Source: JBCCDY01 sp039030555
Lineage (GTDB): Bacteria; Bacteroidota; Bacteroidia; Cytophagales; Cyclobacteriaceae
Reading direction: 5' to 3'
Assembly: GCA_039030555.1 (NCBI GenBank)
Contig: JBCCDY010000003.1
Location: forward strand, 248,001 to 312,000
DNA length: 64,000 nucleotides
The notes under the pieces were generated by a model that did not search any database, had not been told where the DNA came from, and saw only the letters and a list, made by a program, of their open reading frames with translations. Numbering within the stretch: position 1 is the first letter of the stretch; the number at the start of each line of letters is the position of its first letter. The translations under genes and the position numbers were made by a program. Below are positions 50,726 through 60,207 of the stretch, in pieces.

Positions 50726-51400
50726 CTAGTTCAACTTGAACGTAATCGGAAGAATAATTCTTTGTTTTACGGGCCGCCCTCTTTGCTTTCCAGGCTTCCA
50801 TTTTTTAGATGCTGCTACTACTCGTACAGCTTCGTCATCACAGCCTGCACCAATACCTTTCACTGCCTGAACGTCTGTAATAGAACCATCTTTATCCACA
50901 ACAAACTGTACATAAACACGTCCCTCAATACCCATTCTTTTAGCTTGGTTAGGGTACTTCATATTTTTACCTACGTACTTGTAAAAAGCTTGCATTCCAC
51001 CTTCCGGTTCAGCTCCTTCTTCAACGATTGTAAAAATTTCATCTACTTCTTCTTCTTCTGGAGCTTCTTCAAATACGATCTCTTCAATTTCAGTATCCTC
51101 AGTTACTTCAATATCGAGATCTATTTCGATTTCTTCCTCTATCTCTTCCTCATCCGGCACCTCTATAATTTCCGGTTGTTGGATTACAGGAGGTGGTGGA
51201 GGTGGTTGCTCCGTTGGAGGTATTTCCATAATATCTTCAAAATCATCGGAGACTTGCCCTAAATCTACTAGATCTCCGCCTTCATATTGTTTCCATTCGA
51301 AAGCAAGAACAACTAGACCTAAGCTTATCATAAGACCCAGGTTTAGAAACATTCCTGATTTGCGACTTAAGTCAGCTTCTGGTTTTTTCTTTGGTTCCAT
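50726..51400 (-). CDS. Energy transducer TonB
   Basis: TonB passes proton-motive energy from ExbBD to outer membrane receptors. The 224-residue protein has one inner membrane helix at about 16-36, a proline-rich span (EQPPPPPPVIQQPEII), a strongly acidic linker (EEEIEEEIEIDLDIEV) and a C-terminal TonB domain at about 140-224 with YPNQAKRMGIEGRVYVQFVVDKDGSI and WKPGKQRGRPVKQRIILPI. It is the last gene of the maeB-ruvA-sprA-gcvH-vanZ-tonB run; ExbB/ExbD are not next to it. It could serve the receptor at 14.4 kb, or be dedicated to another receptor. Confidence 0.94.
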   Translation of the reverse strand: MEPKKKPEADLSRKSGMFLNLGLMISLGLVVLAFEWKQYEGGDLVDLGQVSDDFEDIMEIPPTEQPPPPPPVIQQPEIIEVPDEEEIEEEIEIDLDIEVTEDTEIEEIVFEEAPEEEEVDEIFTIVEEGAEPEGGMQAFYKYVGKNMKYPNQAKRMGIEGRVYVQFVVDKDGSITDVQAVKGIGAGCDDEAVRVVAASKKWKPGKQRGRPVKQRIILPITFKLN

Positions 51401-51470
51401 AAATCAATTAATTACCTGTGAAGTATCTCAAATATAAAATTTAATTCTGATTTTACCCTGCATGCCTTCT

Positions 51471-51857
51471 TCAATTCTTCAAGAATAATGGCTTTGCCAA
51501 TAAATTCTTCATTATATAAAATGCTAAAATTCCAATAATCGTTCCAAAACCATTTGCAACGATATCAAACAGTTCGAAGGTTCTGTATGGGATAATCAAA
51601 TGAATAAATTCTATACTTATGGCATAGGCTATTGTTACAGCGGTTAATTTCCATAGCTTTTTAAAGCTATTCTGGAAGCCCAAGAAGGTCAAAAATGAAA
51701 AGACAGAATAGAGCAAGAAGTGGGCATACTTATCAGCATATGGCAAAGATGACCATGGTGAATTATCAATGTGCCTAAAATGGATTAGTGCTGCGACAAT
51801 AATTAAGGCAGCCCAAATTAAGCTCAGTATACGCCAAAGGAAGACCCATTTCGTCAC
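51471..51857 (-). CDS. VanZ-family membrane protein
   Basis: The 128-residue protein has four hydrophobic segments and the VanZ-like pattern: HIDNSPWSSLPYADKYAHFLLYSVFSFLTF and AISIEFIHLIIPYRTFELFDIVANGFGTIIG. The family name comes from a teicoplanin-resistance accessory protein, but most members, including those at this locus in Bacteroidota, have no known resistance role. It starts directly after the gcvH stop with no gap. Confidence 0.88.
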   Translation of the reverse strand: MTKWVFLWRILSLIWAALIIVAALIHFRHIDNSPWSSLPYADKYAHFLLYSVFSFLTFLGFQNSFKKLWKLTAVTIAYAISIEFIHLIIPYRTFELFDIVANGFGTIIGILAFYIMKNLLAKPLFLKN

Positions 51858-52238
51858 TTAGGAAACCAACTCTTGGTAAGCTTCAGACGACATTAGCTCA
51901 TCAACTTCTGACTTATCTTTTATGGAGATCTTTATCATCCAGCCATCACCATAAGGATCATCATTTACTTTCTCAGGTTCACCTTCTAATGCGCTATTAA
52001 CTTCTAAGACCTCTCCGGTTAACGGCATAAAAAGGTCACTTACGGTTTTAACAGCTTCAACGGTTCCGAATATTTCACCAGACCCTACCTCTTCACCTTC
52101 AGTTTCTATTTCCACGTATACGATATCGCCTAATTCTCCCTGTGCAAAATCAGTTATTCCAATAGTGGCCTGATCACCTTCAATCTTAATCCATTCGTGA
52201 TCTTTGGTATACTTTAGTTCGGAAGGTATGTTACTCAT
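51858..52238 (-). CDS. gcvH: Glycine cleavage system H protein
   Basis: GcvH shuttles the aminomethyl group between the P, T and L proteins on a lipoyl arm. The 126-residue protein begins MSNIPSELKYTKDHEWIKIEGD and carries the lipoylated lysine in GTVEAVKTVSDLFMPLTG (K64), followed by PEKVNDDPYGDGWMIKI. Length and motifs are normal. It lies 56 bases after sprA and immediately before vanZ, a gene order seen in other Bacteroidota, whereas gcvP is on the opposite strand about 1.2 kb beyond the operon end. Confidence 0.98.
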   Translation of the reverse strand: MSNIPSELKYTKDHEWIKIEGDQATIGITDFAQGELGDIVYVEIETEGEEVGSGEIFGTVEAVKTVSDLFMPLTGEVLEVNSALEGEPEKVNDDPYGDGWMIKISIKDKSEVDELMSSEAYQELVS

Positions 52239-52294
52239 AATTGTAGTTTTTAAATCTGCTTAAAAATAAAGGCTTTTTTCTGATGCGAAAATAA

Positions 52295-55200
52295 TTATTC
52301 AGCTAAACTAAATCTTACCTGAAAACCAAATGCTGAGGTAGTTCTTCTAAAAGATGTAGTAACTCTAGGCTCATTGATTGTTCTTTCAAAATAAAACTGA
52401 ACATTGAGTTTACTATTGACCAAATAACTTATTTGGGGCCTAAGCTGAAAATTGAGATTACCCTGGGTAATAATATCATCTTCCTCAGAATCGACTCGGC
52501 GTTGTAAAGTTCTGTTATCGCTAATGGTTAGCCTGGCATCAAAAGTCAGATCATTTTTTAGACGGACTGTTCTTCCCTGAATCCTAAATGGTATTCTGAA
52601 GTTCGCTTTTGTATATCCAATTTCCAGGGATACGTCATTCCTGCGTGCTTCTGTAACAATTGAATTAGTTAAGGTTAAAGTCAGGTTTCTTTCCCTTCTG
52701 TATTCTGCCCGGGCTCGTAAGCGTGACTTTGTAGTGACATTGATGCCAATGAAAGGAGCAAATTGCTCTCTTAGGGTAATTTGAGAAAAGTTAAAGACAG
52801 ATAAAGCAGTTGTATCTAGGCCATCGCCCACAATATTTAGCTGATCTCCTGCTCTGAAGTCAGAGAAGTCATTCGATAGATCAATAAAGTCAGCATCATT
52901 ATATGGGAGATTACTATTGAAATTGCCCAGGTTTAATGTTGAACTGTATGCATGATTAATTGTAATAGAAGAAAATATGTCGTTAAGACCTTTAATTCTA
53001 CTAAGTCCGGTGTAGTCAATTCTCCAATTCGGAATAGGAATTCTCTGGAAAGCCGTCAGTTCTATGTCATCCACGGATCTTCCTGAATAGGCTGAGATAA
53101 AGGCTGGTATTAATACGTCGGTTGAATTAACATTAAAGACATTTTCTGATCCGGGTTGTGCGTTCAACCGATCTGCTATTATTCTTCGGTTCTCTTCGAA
53201 TATTTCAAATGTTTCGCTGCTACTCTCGCTATTATCACTGTTAAAAGCAGTCCTTATAATTGAATACGATATACTGTAAGTACCGCCTCTGGAAGGAGTG
53301 AAGCTTTGGAAGTCACCGGATTCACTATCAAAACGAAATATTTCCTGAAAGTCTGAAGAAGTTTGTTTTCTCGCCGTTAACTGTACCTTCAAATCTCTGA
53401 ATGGTTCTATATCGGCACGTATTGTTAAATCTCTGGTACGTGATTGCTGGAACGGAGTGGTTAGTTCTTCATTAGTAGTGAGCCAGCCGTTACGCGCTGA
53501 TCGCTCTAAAATTCCTCTATCCTGACTACCCAATAAAAATTCGACACCGGGTGCACTGAGTCCGGAATCAAGCCCAAATAAAAAGGCCTCAGGGGTAAAA
53601 CCAGGTAAAAACGTGGACTCTCGAATGGAATAGTTTACGTTGATGGAACGAAGAGACATTACGGCCCTAAGAAAGCCCTTAACAAATTTGAGGTCGGGTT
53701 GCGGGACCTCTGTGGAATCTCGGGAAGGCCTTCGGGTTGGCCTGGATCGCCCCGACCTACTTCGCCTTTGATCGTTAATCTTTTTCAAAAACGGAACCTT
53801 ATTGTAAAGCTTTACAAGATCAACTTTTCCGGATATTGTTCTATCCCGACTGTTTCTAATGGTGTTTCCAAACGGTTTTACTAAAACTTCGCTATCATCT
53901 GTTTCAGAAGTATCTTCTAATGCGCCGGCTTGCCAGATGTAGCCTGCTCCGTACCTGAAATCAGCAGAAACCCAATCTACCAGAGGTATCTTATCCAGCG
54001 GAAGCCGATAGTTTGCTGAAATATTTTGATTGAAATTTTTCAGTCTTCCAAAGTTGAGAAGATTATCCCAAATAGAATCCCTCTCAACTTCAGTATCGAT
54101 ATCGCCTTCTGGTTCATCGATTACAGCATTAGCTCTTGCATCGTAGTCAATATTGATGGACTTGGTTAGCTGCCATCCGAGATTATATGCTCTATTAAAT
54201 GTAAATGATTTTTCAAAATATGGATCTACACCAACAGTGGTTCTTTCATCATTATAAAGCTGCCTTCTTCTAAAGCTCCTGTTAACATCCCATCGAAAGC
54301 CATAACTGTTTGGCAATGGAGAAAAATTAAAGTCTTTAATGAGTTTGAGATATGGGCTACTTAATCGTTCTGAGTTTTTGAATGGCTCGATACTGATAGG
54401 ATCGACTCTAAAGTTATAATCTACCGCTCCCCGATAATCTTTATTTATAAAAGATTCCGTATTTGCATCACTACTGTTTTCCTCGCTATAAGCATAGGTA
54501 AAAGCGAAGTTTTCTATATCGTATATCCTTTTCTTAGCCCCTTCTTTGGTTTTAACCTTTCTAACGTTCGAAAAATTATAGCTTTTTCTTTGTCGCTTTG
54601 TAATGACCGATTGTTTGAATGCTTCTCCTTCTCCTGGACTATCAAACCCTCTAACGGAGGCACTTAAGGTAATATCAGGATTTAGAGGATCAAATTGAGG
54701 AGTAACGGTTGATTGCTCGTAACTAGCGAAAAAAGGTATTTTAAGACCGGTTTTTTCAGGAAGAAATTTATCGAGTGCTATATTGGTGGAAATATCATAG
54801 GCTCGGGTTTCTGCTCGAACTCTATCACTTATTCTATCCTGAATGCTTCCGAAACCGTCAGTCGTAATTCTACCCGTAGCATTGAATGTCGCAAAATCGG
54901 CTAATTTCATATTTAAGCGCCCATTTGCAGCCCAACCCTTCGTATCATCGAAGTCTGTTACACGGAGTTCATTTGCCCAAATACAAAGATCCACAGGGCT
55001 TTGAAGGACACCTCCTTTTGGATTTCTAATTCCAATCATCATGGCCCGAACATCATCTAATTGTGGGTTACCAACCACGAAGATGTTTTGATTACCAACC
55101 AGTCCACCATTTTGCTCGCCTCCAAATCGAAAACTCTTATTAACTTCTTCTCGATCTCTTCTAATTTTTAGAGTAAAAAGGGATTCAAAATCGATATCTA

Positions 55201-58200
55201 TCTCATTTTCAAGAGGCCATACTACCCTCGGATCAGGAAATGTCTCTGTTGTATTTGTAGGCGTAAGAGTTAATGGGACTTCTACTTCGTAATAATTTTC
55301 TGTGTAATCATTTCCTAATCGAATAAATGCTGTGACAGCACCGTCAGGGATATTTTGAGGGTTTATAGGATCTCCGTTTTCTGCATGTAAAAACATCCTC
55401 AATCTTCCATAGTTGATCAAATTTGTATTCACGGTCTTGAAAACGGCTCTCGCGTCATTGTCATTCAGGTTGTTCACACAAAGACGAAGCGATTGTTCAT
55501 TCCTTCTACGTTCTACCGTTGATGAGTTATCTCTGTCCCTTTCAATACCAGGAGGTAATACGTAGGGGACTTTTCCGGGTGAAGGGAATCCATTTTCTTC
55601 AATATTTACAACAGAAATTTCGAACTCTGTGCTTGAATTATCTGTGTTTTCACTAAACTCTTCACCACTTATATCTTCAGTGAACCTTCTCCATTGTGAA
55701 CCAACAATTCTCAGATTTACCATTCTGGCAACCACAGGTTGGGAAAACTGGGTCATATACATTCTTATGTATCTTATAGAGTTAAAACCTGTAATGTTGC
55801 CTTGAACACGATCAGGGTTTCTAATCGGTATTCTGAATAGATACCAATTCCTTTCTCCATCGACAGATGTTACCTGATCTACAATATTGTTTCTTCCTAT
55901 TTGAAGATTATTCCTATCAAGGTCAATCTCGTATTCATAGTATTCTTCTAGACTCCCCAGTGTATTATCATTATTTAAATCTTCATTGTCTGAGTTTTGC
56001 GAACCTCTTTGGCTAATTCCTGCATCGCCGGTCTCCGGAGGAGTATTTCCATCATGTCCGTTAATATCTTTATATCGTTCCAGGATACCTGCATTTTCAT
56101 CGTCGAAGGAGGGATCCAGAAAGAATCGAAAATCATCGGAAGAAGCGTCTTCTCCAAATTCATTTTGATCTAAACTACGTCCAAGAAGATCCTGGATTCT
56201 ATCGTTAAAAAAGGTAAATTCTTCACTTGATGGAATTCCATCAAAACCTACATCCTGATTAGCCCTTTCATTTCCGGAATCACTAAATGCATCATTGAAA
56301 TATTGCTGTGTTGTTACTACACCAAAATTGGTTTCAAAAGCCCTGGAGGCATCACCGTCAGCAGGTAGCCCATTCTCGAAGCCGTGGCGCTCATCCCGGG
56401 CAATATCTTCCGATATACTTCCAAGGTTAAATACAAGTTTACCACCGTCGTTACTTGCATCCGCTGCGCTTATTCCGAAAGCCCCATCTCTTCCATTTTC
56501 TCCTGTAATGAATGGATCTAACATCCAAAATTCAATGAACTCTATATTGGTTTCATTGAAGTTTACGTTGGTCGTGATGGCCCTGGTAATCCCCCCAAAA
56601 TTATCTTCGGGAGATTGTACATTAAAATCAGGATTATAATTATAAGGTCCTCTATCTTCCGGATAATAGGCAAGATTGAAAACTAACTCTGGGGTATTGA
56701 TCGCCTGTTCATCCCGATTACGAAATATTTCATTGAAAGGTATAGGTGCCACGTAATTATTCATAATAACATCATCTGTTATACTACTGGGCCTAAACCG
56801 GCCACGATCCTGATAAAACGTATTGGCGATGACGTACCATGCCAGTTTTGCCCTTCGGAAACCATAACTCAGGTCGTTGGTCATTCCCCTGCTCAGATCA
56901 AACCTAAAATCGTCGGTTAAAGGTGTTGAAGATAGATTCCATGAATTCTGTGCGTTACCCGATATTAGGGAGAAGGGTGTTATCGTAGTTTCAAAATCAT
57001 CGATATAGGACGTGCCTTGTCCATCAACCTGATTTGAAGTTCCGGGAATCAATTGTGCGAATTCTCCATTGAAGGCAACGGTGGAAATCTCCTTAGTGCT
57101 GATTCCGGGGATTTTATCGATGATCTTTGTTAGTAATCTGGAGTCTTTCTTATAGTTAACATCAAACCCGTATTTAACATTTCTTACCGGCTCGTTTCCA
57201 ACATTTACTCTTGATATAAGCGGTTGCTCGTTAAGTCTTAGAATAGTTGCTCCAATACTTATGTCATCATTAAAAATGTAATCGAACCTACTTCCTAAAA
57301 GTGTCCTGTTTCTAAAGTTAAATAGATCAGCTTTTTCATACGTTATCGCTAATTCTTTACCCGAATTCAACACGGATTCATCAATAATTCTGACTCTTCC
57401 AAAATTATAATCAACAGTATACTGAACTCCTTCAACAAGTGGTGTCTGACCGGAAAGAACTCTTACGGAGCCTTCCGCTACATTAATTCCCGGCAGCGTA
57501 ATTTCTGAAGGTGATCCGGATTGAAAGTTACCCACCAGGTAATACTTATTCCGAGTAGCGTCTTGCTCAGCATCTATTTTGGTAGCTCGGTATAAGCTAT
57601 CGTATACAAATTGATTAATCAGGGAAGCCTCATTTTCAGTAAATGCGTTTCTAAGTGTATTCCCAAAAGGCTCTACTACCGGGAAGATCAAACGTCCATT
57701 TTGAGGGTTAATAGTAACGCCTTCTACGTAATCGTAATTTCTGTCGGGTTGCTGGTCGCCATTAGGATTCAGTTGGTCGGCGTCCATAATTTCAATGAGT
57801 GGAACATTTGCAGTATTTTGACCTTGCTGTAAATTCTCTATATCCTGCCCAGTTCTGTCATCCCGGTAAATAACCCTAAGCTCAAATCCCGAAGGTTCTA
57901 TTCTCGTGACCCCAAGATTATAAATATTTTTCATCATTAAATCCCAGGTTGGAACGACCCTTCCAGCCTGATCTCTGGGATTAGGTTGACCCGGTCTTAA
58001 CAACTTTAGAATGATCACCTGGTCTTCGGGTCTGTTCTGATAATCCTGTGTTAGTTCCCCTACTTGAGAAATATTGCCTCCATTAGAAGTATATTCATAA
58101 GCTACCGCTAAACTTTCATCGTTCTGTAGAGGACGATTAAGCGAAATGTAACCTAGTTGTGGGTTAAAAGCATATTCATCTTGATTTAATAGGCGAGCAC

Positions 58201-59602
58201 TTCTTGTAGCTTCGAAATCAAGTCCTCTGGCTAAAAGGAAAGGTTCATTTTGGAGTAATTGAGCGACACTATCTGCAAAAAGAACATTTTGGTTTCCTCT
58301 TATTTCATTAAAAAGTCCATTTGCTTGATTATCGGTTGGGATGTTTCCGATCTGCACTCCTTGATTGATGTAACTATAAGTTCCTGCTAAATCCGGAAAG
58401 TTTTGCGGGCTTCGATATATTCTGTTTGTTTCTCCTAAATCCTGAAAGGCTACAAAATTTCTGATCGTTTCCGTATCACTAGTTCTATTGATTACATAAA
58501 CTTCTATTCTGTTGATGTTAACTCCGGAACGGATCTGCTGGGTAGGCGTGATCCAATCTTCGTAGTTATCGCGGAAGTAGTGCCCTAAGAAAAAGTGGCG
58601 GTTTTCGTCATATTCTGATATCTGTAATTCATATTGATTTCCGCCTTGAAATCCCTGATTTATACGTACCGTTTCACTTGTTCCTCTCTGCGATGAAGCG
58701 ACTGAGGTAACGAAGAGTTTACCAAACTGCATTTGGGTTTTAACACCAAACAAGTTTTGAGCACCTGATATAAGACTGTTATTTAACGGTAGACTTACGT
58801 TTCCAATTTCGAGTTTCTTTATGATGTCTTCTTCGTAACCGGTGTACTCAATTTTTAAATCGTTCTGAAAGTCGAAGGAATTGTTATTATCAAAATTCGC
58901 ACTGATAGCCAGTTTCTCTCCAATTTTACCAACTACGTTCATGCTTATAGCCAGATCGAACTCAAATCCTCCTATCCTTTGCTGTCTGATTGGTATTGCC
59001 GGGTTTTGGGTTCTTTGCCACCCAGCTCCAAAATCAAGCGTAGCAAAACCATTTCGTTGTATATCTATAAAGCTCCCACCAAAGATCCTGTCGAATACGG
59101 GGCTTAAATAAATTTTTGGTATCAAATCCCTTCCACTAACAGCACTTTCACCGTCTAATCCAGCCGACCTGGTCTTCCAATAATCTTTCCTAAGTTTTTG
59201 ATCTTGAAGTCTATTGAATTCATCAAATGTTAGGGTAGAGGTGGGCCTATAATTGATATCTCCAATTTTTTCGTAAATGATATAGTTATTACCGGTATCA
59301 ATTTCTACATCCATTTTCAAAGAAGAGGGATCTTGAAGTAGTAAAGGAGAAGGGCTTAAATTATTGGTAATAGGGTCTCCATAACGATCTTTAGGTTGGT
59401 AAGTCGGCTTCTTAGAGGGCTGATATGGGCCTTGGTAAAGAGAATCTTGGTTACTTTGTTGTACAGAATCAAGGCTATCGATATGTATAAAAGTATAATC
59501 ACGTCTTGAGCCACTACCTTTCCTGGGGAATCCATAAGTAGCTAAGACGGCAGTTATAAAAAAACAAGAGAGTATTGTGATATTCCCTGACCTCCTGAAC
59601 AA
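52295..59602 (-). CDS. sprA: SprA, type IX secretion outer membrane translocon
   Basis: SprA forms the very large outer membrane pore of the type IX secretion system, which exports gliding adhesins and enzymes. The 2,435-residue protein has a signal peptide (about residues 8-25, ITILSCFFITAVLATYG) and then long alternating soluble and beta-strand stretches ending in GFQVRFSLAE. Family segments include VFDRIFGGSFIDIQRNGFATLDFG, NVVGKIGEKLAISANFDNN and GTSYIDDFETTITPFSLISG. The start is TTG at 59,602, with AGGAGG two codons after it; no ATG is available upstream. It lies 14 bases after ruvA in the maeB-ruvA-sprA-gcvH-vanZ-tonB operon. Confidence 0.97.
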   Translation of the reverse strand: MFRRSGNITILSCFFITAVLATYGFPRKGSGSRRDYTFIHIDSLDSVQQSNQDSLYQGPYQPSKKPTYQPKDRYGDPITNNLSPSPLLLQDPSSLKMDVEIDTGNNYIIYEKIGDINYRPTSTLTFDEFNRLQDQKLRKDYWKTRSAGLDGESAVSGRDLIPKIYLSPVFDRIFGGSFIDIQRNGFATLDFGAGWQRTQNPAIPIRQQRIGGFEFDLAISMNVVGKIGEKLAISANFDNNNSFDFQNDLKIEYTGYEEDIIKKLEIGNVSLPLNNSLISGAQNLFGVKTQMQFGKLFVTSVASSQRGTSETVRINQGFQGGNQYELQISEYDENRHFFLGHYFRDNYEDWITPTQQIRSGVNINRIEVYVINRTSDTETIRNFVAFQDLGETNRIYRSPQNFPDLAGTYSYINQGVQIGNIPTDNQANGLFNEIRGNQNVLFADSVAQLLQNEPFLLARGLDFEATRSARLLNQDEYAFNPQLGYISLNRPLQNDESLAVAYEYTSNGGNISQVGELTQDYQNRPEDQVIILKLLRPGQPNPRDQAGRVVPTWDLMMKNIYNLGVTRIEPSGFELRVIYRDDRTGQDIENLQQGQNTANVPLIEIMDADQLNPNGDQQPDRNYDYVEGVTINPQNGRLIFPVVEPFGNTLRNAFTENEASLINQFVYDSLYRATKIDAEQDATRNKYYLVGNFQSGSPSEITLPGINVAEGSVRVLSGQTPLVEGVQYTVDYNFGRVRIIDESVLNSGKELAITYEKADLFNFRNRTLLGSRFDYIFNDDISIGATILRLNEQPLISRVNVGNEPVRNVKYGFDVNYKKDSRLLTKIIDKIPGISTKEISTVAFNGEFAQLIPGTSNQVDGQGTSYIDDFETTITPFSLISGNAQNSWNLSSTPLTDDFRFDLSRGMTNDLSYGFRRAKLAWYVIANTFYQDRGRFRPSSITDDVIMNNYVAPIPFNEIFRNRDEQAINTPELVFNLAYYPEDRGPYNYNPDFNVQSPEDNFGGITRAITTNVNFNETNIEFIEFWMLDPFITGENGRDGAFGISAADASNDGGKLVFNLGSISEDIARDERHGFENGLPADGDASRAFETNFGVVTTQQYFNDAFSDSGNERANQDVGFDGIPSSEEFTFFNDRIQDLLGRSLDQNEFGEDASSDDFRFFLDPSFDDENAGILERYKDINGHDGNTPPETGDAGISQRGSQNSDNEDLNNDNTLGSLEEYYEYEIDLDRNNLQIGRNNIVDQVTSVDGERNWYLFRIPIRNPDRVQGNITGFNSIRYIRMYMTQFSQPVVARMVNLRIVGSQWRRFTEDISGEEFSENTDNSSTEFEISVVNIEENGFPSPGKVPYVLPPGIERDRDNSSTVERRRNEQSLRLCVNNLNDNDARAVFKTVNTNLINYGRLRMFLHAENGDPINPQNIPDGAVTAFIRLGNDYTENYYEVEVPLTLTPTNTTETFPDPRVVWPLENEIDIDFESLFTLKIRRDREEVNKSFRFGGEQNGGLVGNQNIFVVGNPQLDDVRAMMIGIRNPKGGVLQSPVDLCIWANELRVTDFDDTKGWAANGRLNMKLADFATFNATGRITTDGFGSIQDRISDRVRAETRAYDISTNIALDKFLPEKTGLKIPFFASYEQSTVTPQFDPLNPDITLSASVRGFDSPGEGEAFKQSVITKRQRKSYNFSNVRKVKTKEGAKKRIYDIENFAFTYAYSEENSSDANTESFINKDYRGAVDYNFRVDPISIEPFKNSERLSSPYLKLIKDFNFSPLPNSYGFRWDVNRSFRRRQLYNDERTTVGVDPYFEKSFTFNRAYNLGWQLTKSINIDYDARANAVIDEPEGDIDTEVERDSIWDNLLNFGRLKNFNQNISANYRLPLDKIPLVDWVSADFRYGAGYIWQAGALEDTSETDDSEVLVKPFGNTIRNSRDRTISGKVDLVKLYNKVPFLKKINDQRRSRSGRSRPTRRPSRDSTEVPQPDLKFVKGFLRAVMSLRSINVNYSIRESTFLPGFTPEAFLFGLDSGLSAPGVEFLLGSQDRGILERSARNGWLTTNEELTTPFQQSRTRDLTIRADIEPFRDLKVQLTARKQTSSDFQEIFRFDSESGDFQSFTPSRGGTYSISYSIIRTAFNSDNSESSSETFEIFEENRRIIADRLNAQPGSENVFNVNSTDVLIPAFISAYSGRSVDDIELTAFQRIPIPNWRIDYTGLSRIKGLNDIFSSITINHAYSSTLNLGNFNSNLPYNDADFIDLSNDFSDFRAGDQLNIVGDGLDTTALSVFNFSQITLREQFAPFIGINVTTKSRLRARAEYRRERNLTLTLTNSIVTEARRNDVSLEIGYTKANFRIPFRIQGRTVRLKNDLTFDARLTISDNRTLQRRVDSEEDDIITQGNLNFQLRPQISYLVNSKLNVQFYFERTINEPRVTTSFRRTTSAFGFQVRFSLAE

Positions 59603-59616
59603 AACAAAAAAGTGTA

Positions 59617-60207
59617 TTAACTCTTAAGAGAGAGTTTGATTAATTCTTCCAAAGTAATGTTATCGCCATGAGTTTTCAATACAGTTGCTACGTTTTTTTC
59701 CGCCATCGACTTATTGATACCCAATGTGATTAATGCAGATAACGCCTCACCTCGCATATTATTATTAGAAAATGAGCTTATATCTGATGTTTGTTCGGAA
59801 GATTCATGTTTAAGAATTTTATCCTTTAGCTCAAGAATAGTTCTTTGGGCTGTTTTGGCACCTATTCCCTTAACGGACTGGATTTTTTTAACGTCATTCG
59901 TAACAATCGCATTTTTGACTTCAGCCACCGATAAAGAAGAAAGCATTACTATAGCTGTATTCGGACCAATTCCAGATACAGAGATCAATAGTAAAAAAAG
60001 ACTTTTTTCTGACTGGTCGTTAAAACCGTATAAAACCTGCAAGTCTTCCCGCACGTGAAGATGCGTTATAAGCTTAGTTTTTTCCTTTTGTTTGAGCTTA
60101 GAGAAGGTATTAAGTGAGATATAGGCCTGATATCCGACTCCCTGTACATCAATTATTACATACGTTGGATCGAGTTCGGCAATCTTGCCCTCTAAATATG
60201 ATATCAT
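59617..60207 (-). CDS. ruvA: Holliday junction branch migration protein RuvA
   Basis: RuvA binds four-way DNA junctions and loads the RuvB motor. The 196-residue protein has domain I (MISYLEGKIAELDPTYVIIDVQGVGYQ), the helix-hairpin-helix region with LLISVSGIGPNTAIVML and VKGIGAKTAQRTILELKDK, and a C-terminal domain III starting near GEALSALITLGINKSMAEK. All are complete. Its start overlaps the maeB stop by 4 bases (ATGA), so translation is coupled. RuvB and RuvC are elsewhere. Confidence 0.97.
   Translation of the reverse strand: MISYLEGKIAELDPTYVIIDVQGVGYQAYISLNTFSKLKQKEKTKLITHLHVREDLQVLYGFNDQSEKSLFLLLISVSGIGPNTAIVMLSSLSVAEVKNAIVTNDVKKIQSVKGIGAKTAQRTILELKDKILKHESSEQTSDISSFSNNNMRGEALSALITLGINKSMAEKNVATVLKTHGDNITLEELIKLSLKS

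Noticed and set aside
56295..56639. 114-codon plus-strand frame inside sprA
   Set aside because: Antisense shadow of an intact, family-typical coding region.
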